A stretch of 64,000 bases of DNA, taken from assembly GCA_024752435.1 (NCBI GenBank), contig CP103025.1:2046001-2110000 (forward strand). Reading direction: 5' to 3'. Positions 33,242 to 44,687 of the stretch are shown piece after piece; the stretch's first letter is position 1; each line of letters begins with the position of its first letter. The notes beneath the pieces are model-generated. The model saw nothing but the letters and a program-made list of their open reading frames with translations, was not told where the DNA came from and made no database searches. Both the position numbers and the translations under genes were made by a program. Origin of the DNA: Allantophomopsis cytisporea (taxonomy: Eukaryota > Ascomycota > Leotiomycetes > Phacidiales > Phacidiaceae).

Positions 33242-35058
33242 CTAATCGTATGTTCCCTGCTCGAACTTTTCCGTATCATAGAATAGAGCTGAGATGGTGT
33301 TGCCATTGAATATCCGACCTTCAAGCGCGTTGACCGCTCTCAAGCCAGACAATGGACTTGTAAACTTGACGAAAACTTTAGCGGGGCCAACACCATGTCG
33401 ATCAATGTAGACGCGCTCCACAACACCATACTGCACGCAAGTCAATATTCTGTAGTACGTCGAGGCGCAAATGTATTAAGAAAAAACGTACCTTTTCGCT
33501 GCACTCGTCACCAATTTCTTGCATGAGACCACCATCTCCAGATCCCTCGACCTCTTCGTCAAGATCCATACCATCTACCATACCCCTGAGCACAATAACT
33601 TCGGACATAGCACCGAATTTGCCCTCTTCGCTGTCCTTCTCTACAGCTTTCTTCTGTCCCCCAATTATCTTACCTCGCCCACCAGGATCGCGGAATCCAC
33701 CTCCCTCAGCATCTGACTTCTTCTTGCGTTTCTCAACTTGTACCCGCAAAGGATTAATAATTCCAGAGCCATCTGCACCAAGACCAGAACCTTTGCTCCA
33801 CCCATACTTTGACATGAGACGCTCTGCGAACCCTTTCTGGCCCGGACGTCGTGAACGCTCTTGCTCTTCCGTTTCTTCCTCTTCTTGCCCATCATTTGCT
33901 TCCTCCTGTGCTAATGCTCTTTCAAGTTCGGCTTCTGATGATGGAAGCTCGCTTGGCGCTGCCGGAAGATTGTAACGTACAGGAGCTCGGGATATTGCAG
34001 AGTACTGCTTGAGTCTGAGATTGTGTTGGTGGTGGTGGGACTGAGGAAGGCTGGATGCTGTAGGTAGAAACAGGTGGCGGTGGAGGTGGCTCTTGATCTG
34101 GTGCTGGTGGAATCCCTTGACTCAATCGTAGCCTTCGACTATATGCATCATCACCAGTGGGAGCTTCTACCAGAGCCGCTGGGTCACTAGATCCACGAGG
34201 AGCAAAGTCTGACGGCGGCGGTGCAAATGAGTAGTTTGGCGGCGGTGCAAATCGATCTATGGAATATCAATATTTGCATGAGCAACAAAGTGGAACAATT
34301 CATACTCTTGAATGCAGGTCTCGAGTCCTCCTCATCATCACTGTCTTGGTTACTGCTTTCTCGTCGAGCCATACGGTGAGCGTACAATCTGTCCTTCCAC
34401 TCTCGTACCTCCCGGATCTTCTCATCACTATTCTTATACTCCTCATAATTGTTCGGCCGCGAAGGATCATAGATATCGTCCCAGTCTTGAACTACGGCAT
34501 ATTCTGTCTTGTTTTTCTTACGACGCTTTCTGCCTCCGCGCTGCCTTTTTTCCCCACCGTAGAATCCATTCACATCATCGTCATCGGCTGCAGTCCAATC
34601 TGCAAGGGTAGTTTTTGTTGGAGGTCGCGTGACAATATTATTGATTGATGTTGCGGTCTCAGGTTCAGCAGATAATGCATCTTGTGTAGGTGGTTTTGGG
34701 ACTTTATTTTTGGCTTTCGATTTTTGTGATGCCAGTTGGGGTCTTCTAGTAGGCTGGAATCGTAGAGCTCCTATAATCAAGCAACAGTCGGACGAAGTCA
34801 GTACTCATTACAGTAACAAGAGTGCTATAAAGAGAAGAATGAGAGGTAGAAGAGCTCATTACCAGAATCTATCTGTTGCTTTTTGGCTGCAGCATCTCCC
34901 AGCTTTGCATTCTCATCATCGTTTGATTTGAAAACAACAGGCTCACGCGAAATCGATGCAGCAGTGTTGGATGAGCCAGCGGTTGAAGGATTGAGAAGAT
35001 TTGCATATAGAGACAATCCGCCCCGTTGTGGAGCACCGCCAGGCGTTGAATTAGACAT
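33242..35058 (-). CDS. SPF45/RBM17-like splicing factor (G-patch + RRM)
   Basis: Nuclear alternative-splicing factor of the SPF45/DRT111 type. Exons: 34863..35058, 34306..34770, 34256 down to the Pro-rich linker, 33492 upward to the linker, 33242..33430. N-terminus GGAPQRGGLSLYANLL; SPF45-typical DWDDIYDPSRPNNYEEYKNS; Pro-rich linker; SRAPVRYNLPAAP; G-patch FAERLMSKYGWSKGSGLGAD; then FGAMSEVIVLRGMVD and a UHM-type RRM ending VFVKFTSPLSGLRAVNALEG and RIFNGNTISALFYD. Reading frame changes inside the Pro-rich linker (33995-34122). A 64-bp intron at 34058..34121 (GTCAAG donor, CTACAG acceptor) would restore frame and give 516 aa, but it removes convincing Pro-rich coding sequence, so that junction is uncertain. 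Divergent from the acyl-CoA ligase gene. Confidence 0.88.
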
Positions 35059-35461
35059 GGTGCAAGTTGTGCGAAAGAGAATTAAGAGGTAAGGTAGATT
35101 TAATAGATTTTGAGGTCGCGATGACATTACTTTACCTTAAGGTACGGTACCTTAGTTTCCCCCAGCCTGGTGAGCAAGGCTGGATCGTTGTGGATAACAG
35201 CCACCAAAGCTTTTCAAAATACGGGTTTCTTGGGCGATAAAGGCCTATCATATAGCACGTCACATCTGCTATCCGGGTCTCCGCTTGCTCTTAGTCAATG
35301 GTTTAGATTTCACCGGTCGAGCCATAAGATAGGTAGAGAAGGTAACAACGTAATTGACTTTTAAACACTTTCCTCACCGTCTTACTTTTCGAAATTTACT
35401 AGAACTTGTCTCTTCAATTCTATCTATCAATCTAAACATACGCAGTGTGATAACCATCAAA
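35059..35461. other. Divergent promoter, SPF45-like / Pcs60-like
   Basis: 403 bp between opposed start codons. It contains TTACCTTAAGGTACGGTACC near 35132-35151, rich in overlapping short palindromes (CTTAAG, GGTACC). No gene. Confidence 0.5.
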
Positions 35462-37173
35462 ATGGCTGCAACCACACTCAGTAACTCATTCTCGTCCGGG
35501 GGTGATGCAACAGCGATCATAATCCCCTCCAAGACCAGCCCTTTGACCATATCCTATCAGCAATTGTCGTCGGATGTCGCATCCTTTCAGGCCAAGCTCG
35601 CCAAGCTCGGAATAGCACCACAAGCTGCAGTGTCCATTGCTCTCCCAAACACATACGAATTTATTGTTGCATTCCTGGCCAGTTCCTGGCAGAGGGCTAT
35701 TGCTGCTCCACTCAATGCAGCCTACAAACAGGAGGAATTCGAGTTCTACATTGACGATTTGAGCTCAGCCTTAGCTCTCGTCCCCAAGGGCTCGTTCCAA
35801 GCGAATGGTGCAGCTGTAAGAGCAGCTCGCAAGTACAAGGCAGCCATTGCAGAATGTTACTGGGACGCTCAGCGTGGAGAAGTTGTACTTGATGTTAAGG
35901 ATGTAGGAAAGTTGAACGGCAAGGGAGACCAAAAGGTAGAAAAGGCGCAGCCAGATGATGTTGCTCTTGTTTTACACACCAGTGGAACTACTGGTAGACC
36001 AAAGGCTGTAGGTGACACCATTGACAGGGACATTCACTGAGATACTGACTTTGCGTAGGTTCCACTTACCCACAGAAACCTGACTCGAACAATGAGTATG
36101 AGCTGTCTGGCAATATACGATTATGAATCGTGGCTAACTATTTTACAGAGAACATCAAGGCTACCTATCAACTTACTCCCCAAGATCGTACTATGCTTGT
36201 TATGCCATTGTTCCACGTTCATGGCTTGCTTGCTGGTTTCTTGGCCCCGTTAATGTCAGGTGGTTCTGTGATTGTTCCTCCAAAATTCTCTGCCTCTGAA
36301 TTCTGGGATGACTTCATCACTCACCAGGCGAACTGGTATACAGCAGTTCCAACTATTCATCAGATTCTTCTCAAAAATCCTCCACCATCGACCAAGCCAA
36401 ACATCCGATTCATTCGGTCATGTTCGTCTCCATTGTCTCCAACAACCTTTCACCAGCTTGAGGAGACCTACAATGCTCCAGTACTTGAGGCTTATGCTAT
36501 GACTGAAGCTTCTCACCAAATGACCTCTAACCCATTGCCGCCTGGTAAACGCCAGCCTGGCAGTGTAGGTATTGGTCAGGGTGTAGAAGTCAAAATCTTG
36601 GACCAAGAAGGAAAGGAAGTGAAACAGGGTGCCGAGGCAGAGATCTGCATTAGAGGAGAGAATGTTACTAAAGGTTATCTCAACAACCCCGAGGCAAACA
36701 AATCTTCATTCACAAAAGACGGCTTTTTCAGAACTGGTGATCAAGGCAAAGTTGACAGGGATGGCTATGTCTTCATTACTGGCAGAATCAAGGAACTCAT
36801 CAACAAGGGAGGGGAGAAGATCAGTCCAATTGAGCTTGACAATGTTCTTGCTCGTCATCCTGCAGTTTCTGAGGCTGTCAGTTTTGCTATCCCAGATGAG
36901 ATGTACGGTCAAGAGGTCGGTGTTGCTATTGTCTTGAAGAATGGCCAGAAGCTCGATGCTGCGGAATTGAAGAAATGGGTCGCTGAGAAGCTGGCCAAGT
37001 TTAAGGTGCCCAAGAAGGTCAGTTGTTACAAATGATGTCGAGTATGATTTCATACTGATTCCTTGCAGGTATACTTCACCGACAACATGCCAAAGACCGC
37101 AACAGGTAAAATTCAACGTCGTATTGTTGCAGACACCATGCAAAAGCAGGATAAGCCAAAGGCCAAGTTGTAG
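35462..37173 (+). CDS. PCS60: Peroxisomal AMP-dependent CoA ligase, Pcs60/oxalyl-CoA synthetase type
   Basis: ANL-superfamily enzyme; the yeast and plant orthologues activate oxalate to oxalyl-CoA. Exons 35462..36007, 36059..36095 (37 nt), 36149..37017, 37069..37173; 518 aa. Phosphate-binding loop LHTSGTTGRPKAVPLTHRNL crosses the first intron; LFHVHGLLAGFLAPL, YAMTEASHQMTSNPLPPG, RTGDQGKVDRDGYVFITGR, KELINKGGEKISP and the C-terminal catalytic lysine in TATGKIQRR follow. The last three residues are AKL, a PTS1 peroxisomal signal, as in Pcs60. In an oxalate-producing fungus this would be a route for oxalate turnover (inference). 3' end is 193 bp from the convergent YCII gene. Confidence 0.95.
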
Positions 37174-37366
37174 AAGTATTCTAAATCATCTGCCATGACT
37201 GTGATACATCCGGATCTCTTCCATCGGTTTGGATGTTGTAATAGTATACAGACGAGAAAATGGCTAAGCATTACGCAGCACAAGCAAAGTCTCGACGAGT
37301 CATTGGCACTGATCTTGCATCTTGTCATTCCATATGATGCCATTATGTTGTGTGTATTATAATCTT

Positions 37367-38002
37367 CTATGGGTTTCTGAACGCGCACTTGAACTAGAAT
37401 AGCCGTTAGCAGTATGTTCACATACGAGTAGTTGGGAACTTACAGGATAGATTTGAACCTAGTAAAAGAGATTAGTACTCAATTCTATCAATATCGGGAC
37501 ATGAATGCACAAACTCACCTTATTCCAGTCCCAAACATCATTTTCAGAGTAAACGTCCTTCTTCAACTCGGCCAGAACCTCCTCTTTGGAGGCAGCCAAA
37601 GCAACCATGACGCTACCCTGAATCTTCATGCTCTCCCCTTCCTTGGGAAGATCCTCCAAATAAGCACCTGTATCATCAGTACCCTTCTTGCAGCGTCGAC
37701 TATCAACCAGCAAGAGCTTGTAACTTACCGCCCATCTTCCAGAAGCCGCTCTCAGCACCTGCCTTGATACCCTCGAGATGATCACTAATACTCTTGTCAG
37801 CAAATTCCCAGGTCTGACGCGTGGACAGTACATACGGTCTAACTTTCATCCTGAGCTCCAAGGCCCCCACGTTGTCGGGCAGGATGACAATCCATTCGTG
37901 TTTTGCGGCTGCTGTTGCCATTGTTCTAATTGACGAGTAGGAGAATTTAGGAACTAGTTTGAGGTTTGTTAGATTTCTAAAGAGGTGCGGTGCGATTGCC
38001 AT
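37367..38002 (-). CDS. YCII-related domain protein
   Basis: Small dimeric ferredoxin-like-fold protein of unknown enzymatic role. Exons 37729..38002, 37519..37667, 37444..37458 (15 nt) and 37367..37393; 154 aa from the first Met, 127 aa from an internal Met at 37921. Core features: HEWIVILPD, RPYVLSTRQTW, GSVMVALAASKEEVLAELKKD, DVWDWNKVQIYPFKCAF; the WDW-KV-x-YPF ending is typical of YCII proteins and spans the 15-nt exon. Residues 1-27 (FRNLTNLKLVPKFSYSSIR) look like a mitochondrial presequence, so alternative starts may give mitochondrial and cytosolic forms. Confidence 0.85.
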
Positions 38003-38652
38003 TGATGTGCAGAGGAGCTGTGGTCCGGTCGTGGTTTTATAGTGGGGTAGATGCCGGTTGTGTATGATAGGGCGCCGAGCTTTGGCGTGGATTTCATCAT
38101 GTTTGATAACGTGCAGCAGCAGCGGCACAGCGATAATACCTACAGCATGCCTAGATACCGCTCTTTGCCGACACCTAGGTATTTCTTTGGTCCGGTATAT
38201 ATTTATTAAGAAGTCCAACTTCCCAACTTGATTATAGTATGTCTGTGCAGCTGAATTTGAAGATTTCGAACAATTTGGCTAACTTTGGTTATCTCCCGAG
38301 TTCGATGGATTTCAACTTGTTTGGATTGTCTACTAATCTCATGGACGCAAGGCTGTCAACAGATCCAGCAGAAGTGACAATGTATAATCATCTGGCACTC
38401 AATAATTACGTAGCTCTAGATAATGGTATGATTGTGAACAAATGGCTAGCTCTAACTCATCAGTCGGCGCTGATTAACTGCATAGATCCCGTCTCTTGAC
38501 ATACGAGTTATAGAGCTGATGATATTATGATAGGTAGAATTATGAAATCCACCCATTCGATATATTCAACGGAAATAGACCCAAAAGAAAGACACTACAC
38601 TCATGAATTTCTCCAAGAATATATGAATGCAATTCCAAAGTCTTGTTTCAGG
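38003..38652. other. Intergenic
   Basis: 650 bp between two minus-strand genes. AT-rich; open frames on the plus strand (38239-38499) contain no recognisable protein. Carries strings related to the degenerate motif at 28.6 kb. Confidence 0.5.
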
Positions 38653-39355
38653 CTACGTAGCTGGCTGGCCTTGCTCTTCATCCCATTTCTTCGCATCCCT
38701 CTTCAAAGCCTGATTTTCCATTTCAAGTGATTCGATTCGCTCTTGCAGGCCGTCCATCTGCTCCTGAGCGCCAACGCTGAATTCTTCAACGATCTTGAAG
38801 AAGCGCCACAATCGCAGGATGACAACCAAGGACGCAACCTCCTCGAGCACACCGTGTAACAAGACATCAATCACGAAGCCAGCGAGAATTACTGTGCTAT
38901 CAAAACAATGAAACCAAGATTGGAAATACCTTGAGCCCTTTCAGCACACATAATGAGAAGTCAAAAGTAAAGCGTTCTTACCTCCAGCCAAAAGCCCATA
39001 TGCTCATTGCCAATTCCAACATGAACAGACAACTGAATACCAATCCCGCAATCCCAAGACCATCTCGTGCATGCTCCCATTTTGGGTTAGTGTTCTTCCG
39101 CTCACAGGTATATAAATTTATGAATATGTCGGCGAAGATACAGGAAACGTCAAGGGCCACGAGAGTGAGCACGTAGTAATGCTGGGATTTGGATGAGAGG
39201 AACCGTTGAAGATCTTGTCGAGACTTTGTATATCGAGCGTGAAAGGTTGAAGTTGACGGCTCTTCGATCGAAGCTGCCCTTGAGGATGCATTTACAGATG
39301 CTGCGTCTCGGTCTTCTCGGAGAAGTGGCTGAGATGAGTCGTCTTCGGCAGACAT
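38653..39355 (-). CDS. Voltage-gated proton channel (Hv1-like)
   Basis: Four-helix voltage-sensor protein that conducts H+ without a separate pore. Exons 38982..39355 and 38653..38929; 216 aa. S1 YYVLTLVALDVSCIFADIF with Asp69 (equivalent to the selectivity Asp112 of human Hv1) and Asp76; S2 FSCLFMLELAMSIWAFGW with Glu114; S3 SWFHCFDSTVILAGFVIDV with Asp135 and Asp146; S4 VVILRLWRFFKIVEEF with Arg164, Arg167, Lys170 at three-residue spacing. A C-terminal coiled coil (EQMDGLQERIESLEMENQAL) fits dimer formation. Human Hv1 has a Lys in S2 where this protein has Ser118. His residues near the S1-S2 and S3-S4 loops (His95, His150) could bind Zn2+. Confidence 0.92.
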
Positions 39356-40110
39356 GACGATATTGACAGTGATAAGAAAGGCTTATGAGGACAAGTGTTG
39401 AGGGTTTGAACGATTTTGTTAGCTGGTTATATGCCCGGATCTTCACTGACGATATTGCTCCGCCGTGTAAATGCTTGGAGGAGAAGCCGAGGAAGCTTCA
39501 ATGTACGCGCGCCAAAGACAAGCGAGGCTTTCCCAGCCAGGGGTCTGTTGTAGCGTCACATGTGTGCATTACTACATAATTGATCAGGATAGCACTAATT
39601 CACGAGGAATTGAGATTTACTAAAAGCTGGTATGTGAGAGACAGTTGTCGATAACCTTCGGCGCCGAAGTAAACAAATCTCCAAGCGATAGTCGGACTGA
39701 TGTGATGCCCGTTTCCCGTTGCTTGGCAGATGCAGCAACATCGCTGAGGATGATGGAACGCTAGTCAATTTTAGTGGGCATCTGATAATATATCGCAGCC
39801 TCGTGTTCCTCGAGCATGTTTGTCCGCTGATGAAGCATTAATCGCATCCAACACTACTTGCTATCTAACATACTAATCAGTAGGTATGTGTATCTTTTTC
39901 TTGCGTTATTCTTTGGGTTAGCTATCTGAGCGCAGCGAATTTCGCCTGCTGTTGTGCTTCTAGTCAACTCCTCACTTCGCGATGCCTTTTATGCGTTGCT
40001 CTTGATCGAGCGGAGACGAAAGTGGCAGTCGCGTTGTCCGTCTTCGCACTCCTGAGCCTTTCTTTTTTCAATCACGCTTTTAGGACTCGCATTTATAACC
40101 CGTTACTAAC
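39356..40110. other. Intergenic, divergent Hv1 / Pab2 promoters
   Basis: About 755 bp between opposed genes (to 40185 if Pab2 starts at the later Met). No ORF or repeat of note; a pyrimidine tract (TTTCTTTTTTC) precedes the Pab2 gene. Confidence 0.5.
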
Positions 40111-40977
40111 ATGAATCCCGACAGCTTCCTAATACATCCGCGCGATCGGTTTATTCTCAGGATATTGCCAGACGAAACCGAAGATATGGCCGACGAGACA
40201 GAAGCCAAGGCTCCGGAGGTACCAAAGGAGGACCCGGTGATCGGCGAGGAGGGCGGTGATGATGAGGTTCGAGCCCGTATACCAAGTCTGTCAGGTCATC
40301 ACTGACACCTTTCGTAGGAGGAGATCACAGCCATGAAGAGACGGGTCGCAGAAATGGAAGAGGAGGCCGCGAAACTTCGAGAAATGCAAGCAACGCTTGA
40401 TCAGCAAAGCAGCGACCTTCGTGAGGACAAGGAGGATATTGACTCCCGAAGCATATTCGTAGGCAATGTCGACTACGCCGCTTCCCCCGAGGAGCTGCAG
40501 GCACATTTCCAGAGCTGCGGTTCAATCAACCGTGTCACTATTCTGCTTGATAAGTTTACCGGCACGCCAAAAGGGTTGGTTCCACGATTTATATACATAT
40601 GAAATTGCATGACTGGGGACGAGCAATCAATACCACAGTGCAAGAGATGGATGCTGATTCGAAAAATGCAGGTATGCTTATGTTGAGTTTGCAGAGCCAA
40701 ACTTTGTAGCTCAAGCTTTGGTACTAAACGAGAGTGTTCTTCATGGCAGAAATCTCAAGGTATGTTACGTTCATCTAAGGCATCTAACTTGTCATGCTGA
40801 CTGACTTTTTAGGTAGTTCCAAAGCGTACCAACTTACCAGGCATGACCCGTGGTGGCCGCGGCAGAGGCAGAGGTGGATACCGTGGCTTTGGAGGTGGTC
40901 GTGGAGGCTTTCCACCTCGAGGAGGCTATCGTGGTGGATACAGAGGTGGTCGTGGTCGAGGCTACACGCCATACTAG
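40111..40977 (+). CDS. PAB2: Pab2/PABPN1-type nuclear poly(A)-binding protein
   Basis: RRM protein that binds poly(A) tails in the nucleus and links RNA processing to exosome turnover. Exons 40111..40266, 40318..40574, 40672..40759, 40813..40977. Acidic N-terminus, then a coiled coil (MKRRVAEMEEEAAKLREMQA), then the RRM with RNP2 SIFVGNVDY, FQSCGSINRVTILLDKFTG, RNP1 KGYAYVEFAE, and KVVPKRTNLPGM, then an RGG tail (GGRGRGRGGYRGF) ending GRGYTPY. This order (acidic, coiled coil, one RRM, Arg/Gly tail) is that of PABPN1/Pab2. Two starts are possible: 40111 (221 aa) or 40186, MADETEA (196 aa); the second fits the family better. Two donors are GTTNGN-like (GTTCGA, GTTGGT). Confidence 0.93.
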
Positions 40978-41829
40978 AAGATTCTGATGAAAGAGGGGTA
41001 TATGACTGCATGGATTTCTATTTGGCAGGACAATGGGTGTACGATAGGCTCTGGGATAAGGCTCTGCGATGATCTTGACAATTTTGCATCAACAAAAAAA
41101 GAAGGAAGTGTGTTAAAGGATGGTTGATGCTGAAAATACAACGAAGTTTATCTTGAAATCCTTTTACATGTTCTTTCAAGTTGCACGTGCTCTTTCTCTA
41201 CTGATGGTGCAGTCAGTACACCAGTACGTACACACGTTTTGCCGCCGCGTTGCTGCAAGTCGTAAGGGATAGAGACTGCTTGTACTTCCAGCAATTAATC
41301 TAATTTCTTAGCATATCTCTTACGTTGATTTTAGTATTTCTTCGATACTCATCTTTAACATCTCATTATGAATTTTCTTGGTAATTTTCCTCCTTGATTG
41401 TTCATGCGTAGTAAGCTCGCACTGATGCATTGGTGAAGTTGTTGCATGCTTGTACCGAATCCAGCCAACTCGTTCTAGCGCCCCGCCTCCCGCCTCTTGA
41501 TTGCAGGTTGTTCCAAACTTGGGTGACGAAGTCGGCGGCCGTGAAAAGCTGTTCTCCTCTTTAATCAACCATCATCAAGCATCTCTTTTGCTTCCATCGC
41601 GCTCTGTGCGATTTATTATGTCCATTTGGCTAACCAATTTGCCTCCGCATAACGAAATCGTGGTCGGTGGTCGGAGGTTCAAGCTGCACAGCCCTCCTGC
41701 GCCGCAGTCCCTCAGCATTGCTCTTCCTACCTCATAGTTCCAGGATCCGTGCTCTTCAAACCCCTCGAACGAATATTTACGATATTTACAATAGTTTGAG
41801 CGAAAGGCTCGACGAGGAGCATCGTCGAA
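40978..41829. other. Intergenic, Rsp5 promoter
   Basis: About 850 bp between two plus-strand genes. Nothing coding recognised; the last 330 bp are richer in GC and probably the 5' leader. Confidence 0.5.
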
Positions 41830-44687
41830 ATGTCAGCCAGAGGTTCTGAATCAAATGTGCCTACGTATGTTGTCACCCTTTCAATAACCAAGGCAATGAA
41901 ACTCCCGCTAACACATCTTTCAGGCAGAACAACCTTCGGATTACGAGTATGTAACTTGCGATGCGTCCATTCGCGATGACATATCTGACACCTATGTAGT
42001 AATTGCCGCCGACGGTCTATACAAGCGTGATGTATTTCGTACGTCTTCCAGGCTGGATGGATACATTAACACATGCTGATACACCAAAATAGGTTTCCCA
42101 GATCCATTTGCTGTAGCTACTCTCAATGGCGAACAAACCAAAACTACGACGGTGATCAAGCGTACTTTGAACCCATACTGGAACGAGAGTTTTGATATGT
42201 ATGTTGCAATTTTTGGCCCCAGCATCGAGCAACACTAATGATGACATCAGGAGAGCCTCAGAGGATAGTATACTCGCCGTTCAGATTTTTGATCAGAAGA
42301 AGTTCAAGAAGAAGGACCAAGGTTTCCTTGGAGTCATAAACGTTCGCATTGGTGATGTTGTTGACTTCTCGTCAGGTGTTGATGGTACGTAACGCAAAGA
42401 CTCGTCCAATATGGTTACTCTTTCCCCGAATACCATGGTTCTGTCATGATCCCACAATCTTATTCCAACATTCGCTAATTCACCTTAAAAATTGACAGAA
42501 ATGCTCACACGAGACCTAAAAAAATCCAACGACAATCTTATTGTACACGGTAAACTCATCATTAATCTTTCCACAAACTTATCTGCACCACCTCGAGGAA
42601 CATTAGCCCCACCCGGAGGAGCACCAAAACCATCCAGACCCTCCATGAGTACCCCAACGGGATCTACATCGCAGTTCCCAGGCACTCGACCATCCAGTGA
42701 CGTTTCTCGACCACAAGGTGTTTTACTCGCAGATGGCACCACCTCGACTGCACGCGCACCTGGCCACCAGCCCTCTGCTGCCAGTGCGGGCCCTTCAGCT
42801 GCAGCTACACAGGCCAATGGTACATCAGCTCCGAGACCTGCAGGCTTCAGTTCTTTTGAAGATGCCCAAGGAAGATTGCCAGCTGGTTGGGAGAGGCGTG
42901 AGGACAATTTAGGGCGAACTTACTATGTTGACCACAACACTCGATCGACGAGCTGGAACCGACCCACCGCGAGCGGAACGGCAGAGTCTACAAGAGTGGA
43001 ACGCGATGCAAACACCCAAGTGGAGCGACAGAGACATCAGAACAGAACTTTGCCAGAAGACCGTACTGGAGCCAGTTCGCCCAACCTACAGCAGCAGACC
43101 CCTGCGGCTGCAGCGGCACCAGTTGCGAACTCCGCCAGCAATGTTTCTATGATGGCCACAGGTGCCACTACAGCTGGAACTGGTGAGCTTCCACCGTTAT
43201 GGGAACAGAGACATACCCCAGAAGGTCGTGCGTACTTCGTTGATCACAACACAAGAACGACAACCTGGGTGGATCCAAGACGACAGCAATACATTCGCAT
43301 GTATGGTGGACAGAATCAGAACAACACTATTCAGCAGCAACCTGTCTCTCAACTTGGACCATTGCCAAGCGGATGGGAAATGCGTCTCACAAACACCGCT
43401 AGGGTATATTTCGTTGATCATAACACCAAAACTACAACTTGGGACGATCCACGCCTACCATCATCCTTGGACCAGAACGTGCCACAGTACAAACGTGATT
43501 TCCGACGCAAACTTATTTACTTTAGATCTCAGCCCGCTCTTCGTATCCTTTCTGGACAGTGTCATGTTAAGGTCAGGAGATCTCATATTTTCGAGGACTC
43601 GTACGCCGAAATCATGCGCCAGTCTGCTACAGACCTCAAGAAACGTCTTATGATCAAGTTCGATGGCGAAGATGGTCTCGATTATGGTGGACTTTCTAGA
43701 GAGTTCTTTTTCACGTTATCTCACGAAATGTTCAACCCGTTTTACTGTTTATTCGAATACTCTGCTCACGACAACTACACCCTTCAGATTAATCCTCACT
43801 CTGGCATCAATCCGGAGCATCTCAACTACTTCAAGTTCATTGGTCGCGTTGTGGGATTGGCGATTTTCCATCGTCGCTTCTTGGACGCATTCTTCATCGG
43901 TGCTTTATATAAGATGATGTTGAACAAGCCTGTTACGCTCCAGGACATGGAAGGTGTGGATGCTGATTTCCATCGATCTTTGCAATGGATGCTCGACAAC
44001 GACATTGAAGCTGCTATGCTTGATATGACCTTTTCTACCGAAGACGACCAGTTTGGTGTTAGTGTGACTGAGGATTTGATCCCAGATGGTCGTAACATCG
44101 AAGTCACCAATGCCAACAAGAAAGAATATGTCGAGCTCATGACTAAATGGCGAATCCAGAAGCGTATTGATGAGCAGTTCCAAGCATTCATCACCGGTTT
44201 CCACGAGCTTATCCCTGCGGATCTTGTCAACGTCTTTGATGAGCGTGAATTGGAGCTGTTGATTGGTGGTATTGCTGAGATTGATGTTGATGACTGGAAG
44301 AAGCATACAGATTACAGAGGATACACAGAGTCTGATGAAGTTATCAAATTCTTCTGGCAGACTATCAGAAGCTGGGATGGAGAACAGAAATCCCGTCTTC
44401 TTCAATTTGCTACCGGTACTTCCAGAATTCCTGTCAATGGTTTCAAGGATTTGCAGGGTAGCGATGGTCCTAGAAGGTTTACAATCGAAAAGTCTGGAGA
44501 AGTTGGAAACTTGCCAAAATCCCATACATGGTACGCCTCAAACCTAGCCTGTTCCAGCAACTTGTTCATCTGCTAACAATTCACTAGTTTCAACCGCCTT
44601 GATCTTCCACCGTATAAGGATTTGGCCGTGTTACAATCTAAATTGACAACAGCAGTAGAGGAGACCATGGGTTTCGGACAGGAGTAG
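41830..44687 (+). CDS. RSP5: NEDD4-family HECT E3 ubiquitin ligase (C2-WW3-HECT)
   Basis: Ubiquitin ligase for membrane transporters and other PY-motif targets. Seven exons: 41830..41864, 41924..41946 (23 nt), 42000..42038, 42093..42198, 42251..42384, 42499..44530, 44588..44687; 822 aa. C2 domain in the first 115 residues (ADGLYKRDVFRFPDPFAVAT, TLNPYWNESFDM). Three WW domains at about 239, 341 and 400, each with W...YYVDHNT/YFVDHNT and a final W-x-x-P. HECT from about 460: MIKFDGEDGLDYGGLSREFF, HTWCFNRLDLP-type end. The catalytic Cys790 codon is TG|T, split by the last intron. One member is usually found per ascomycete genome, so hulA/RSP5 orthology is likely. Confidence 0.97.
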
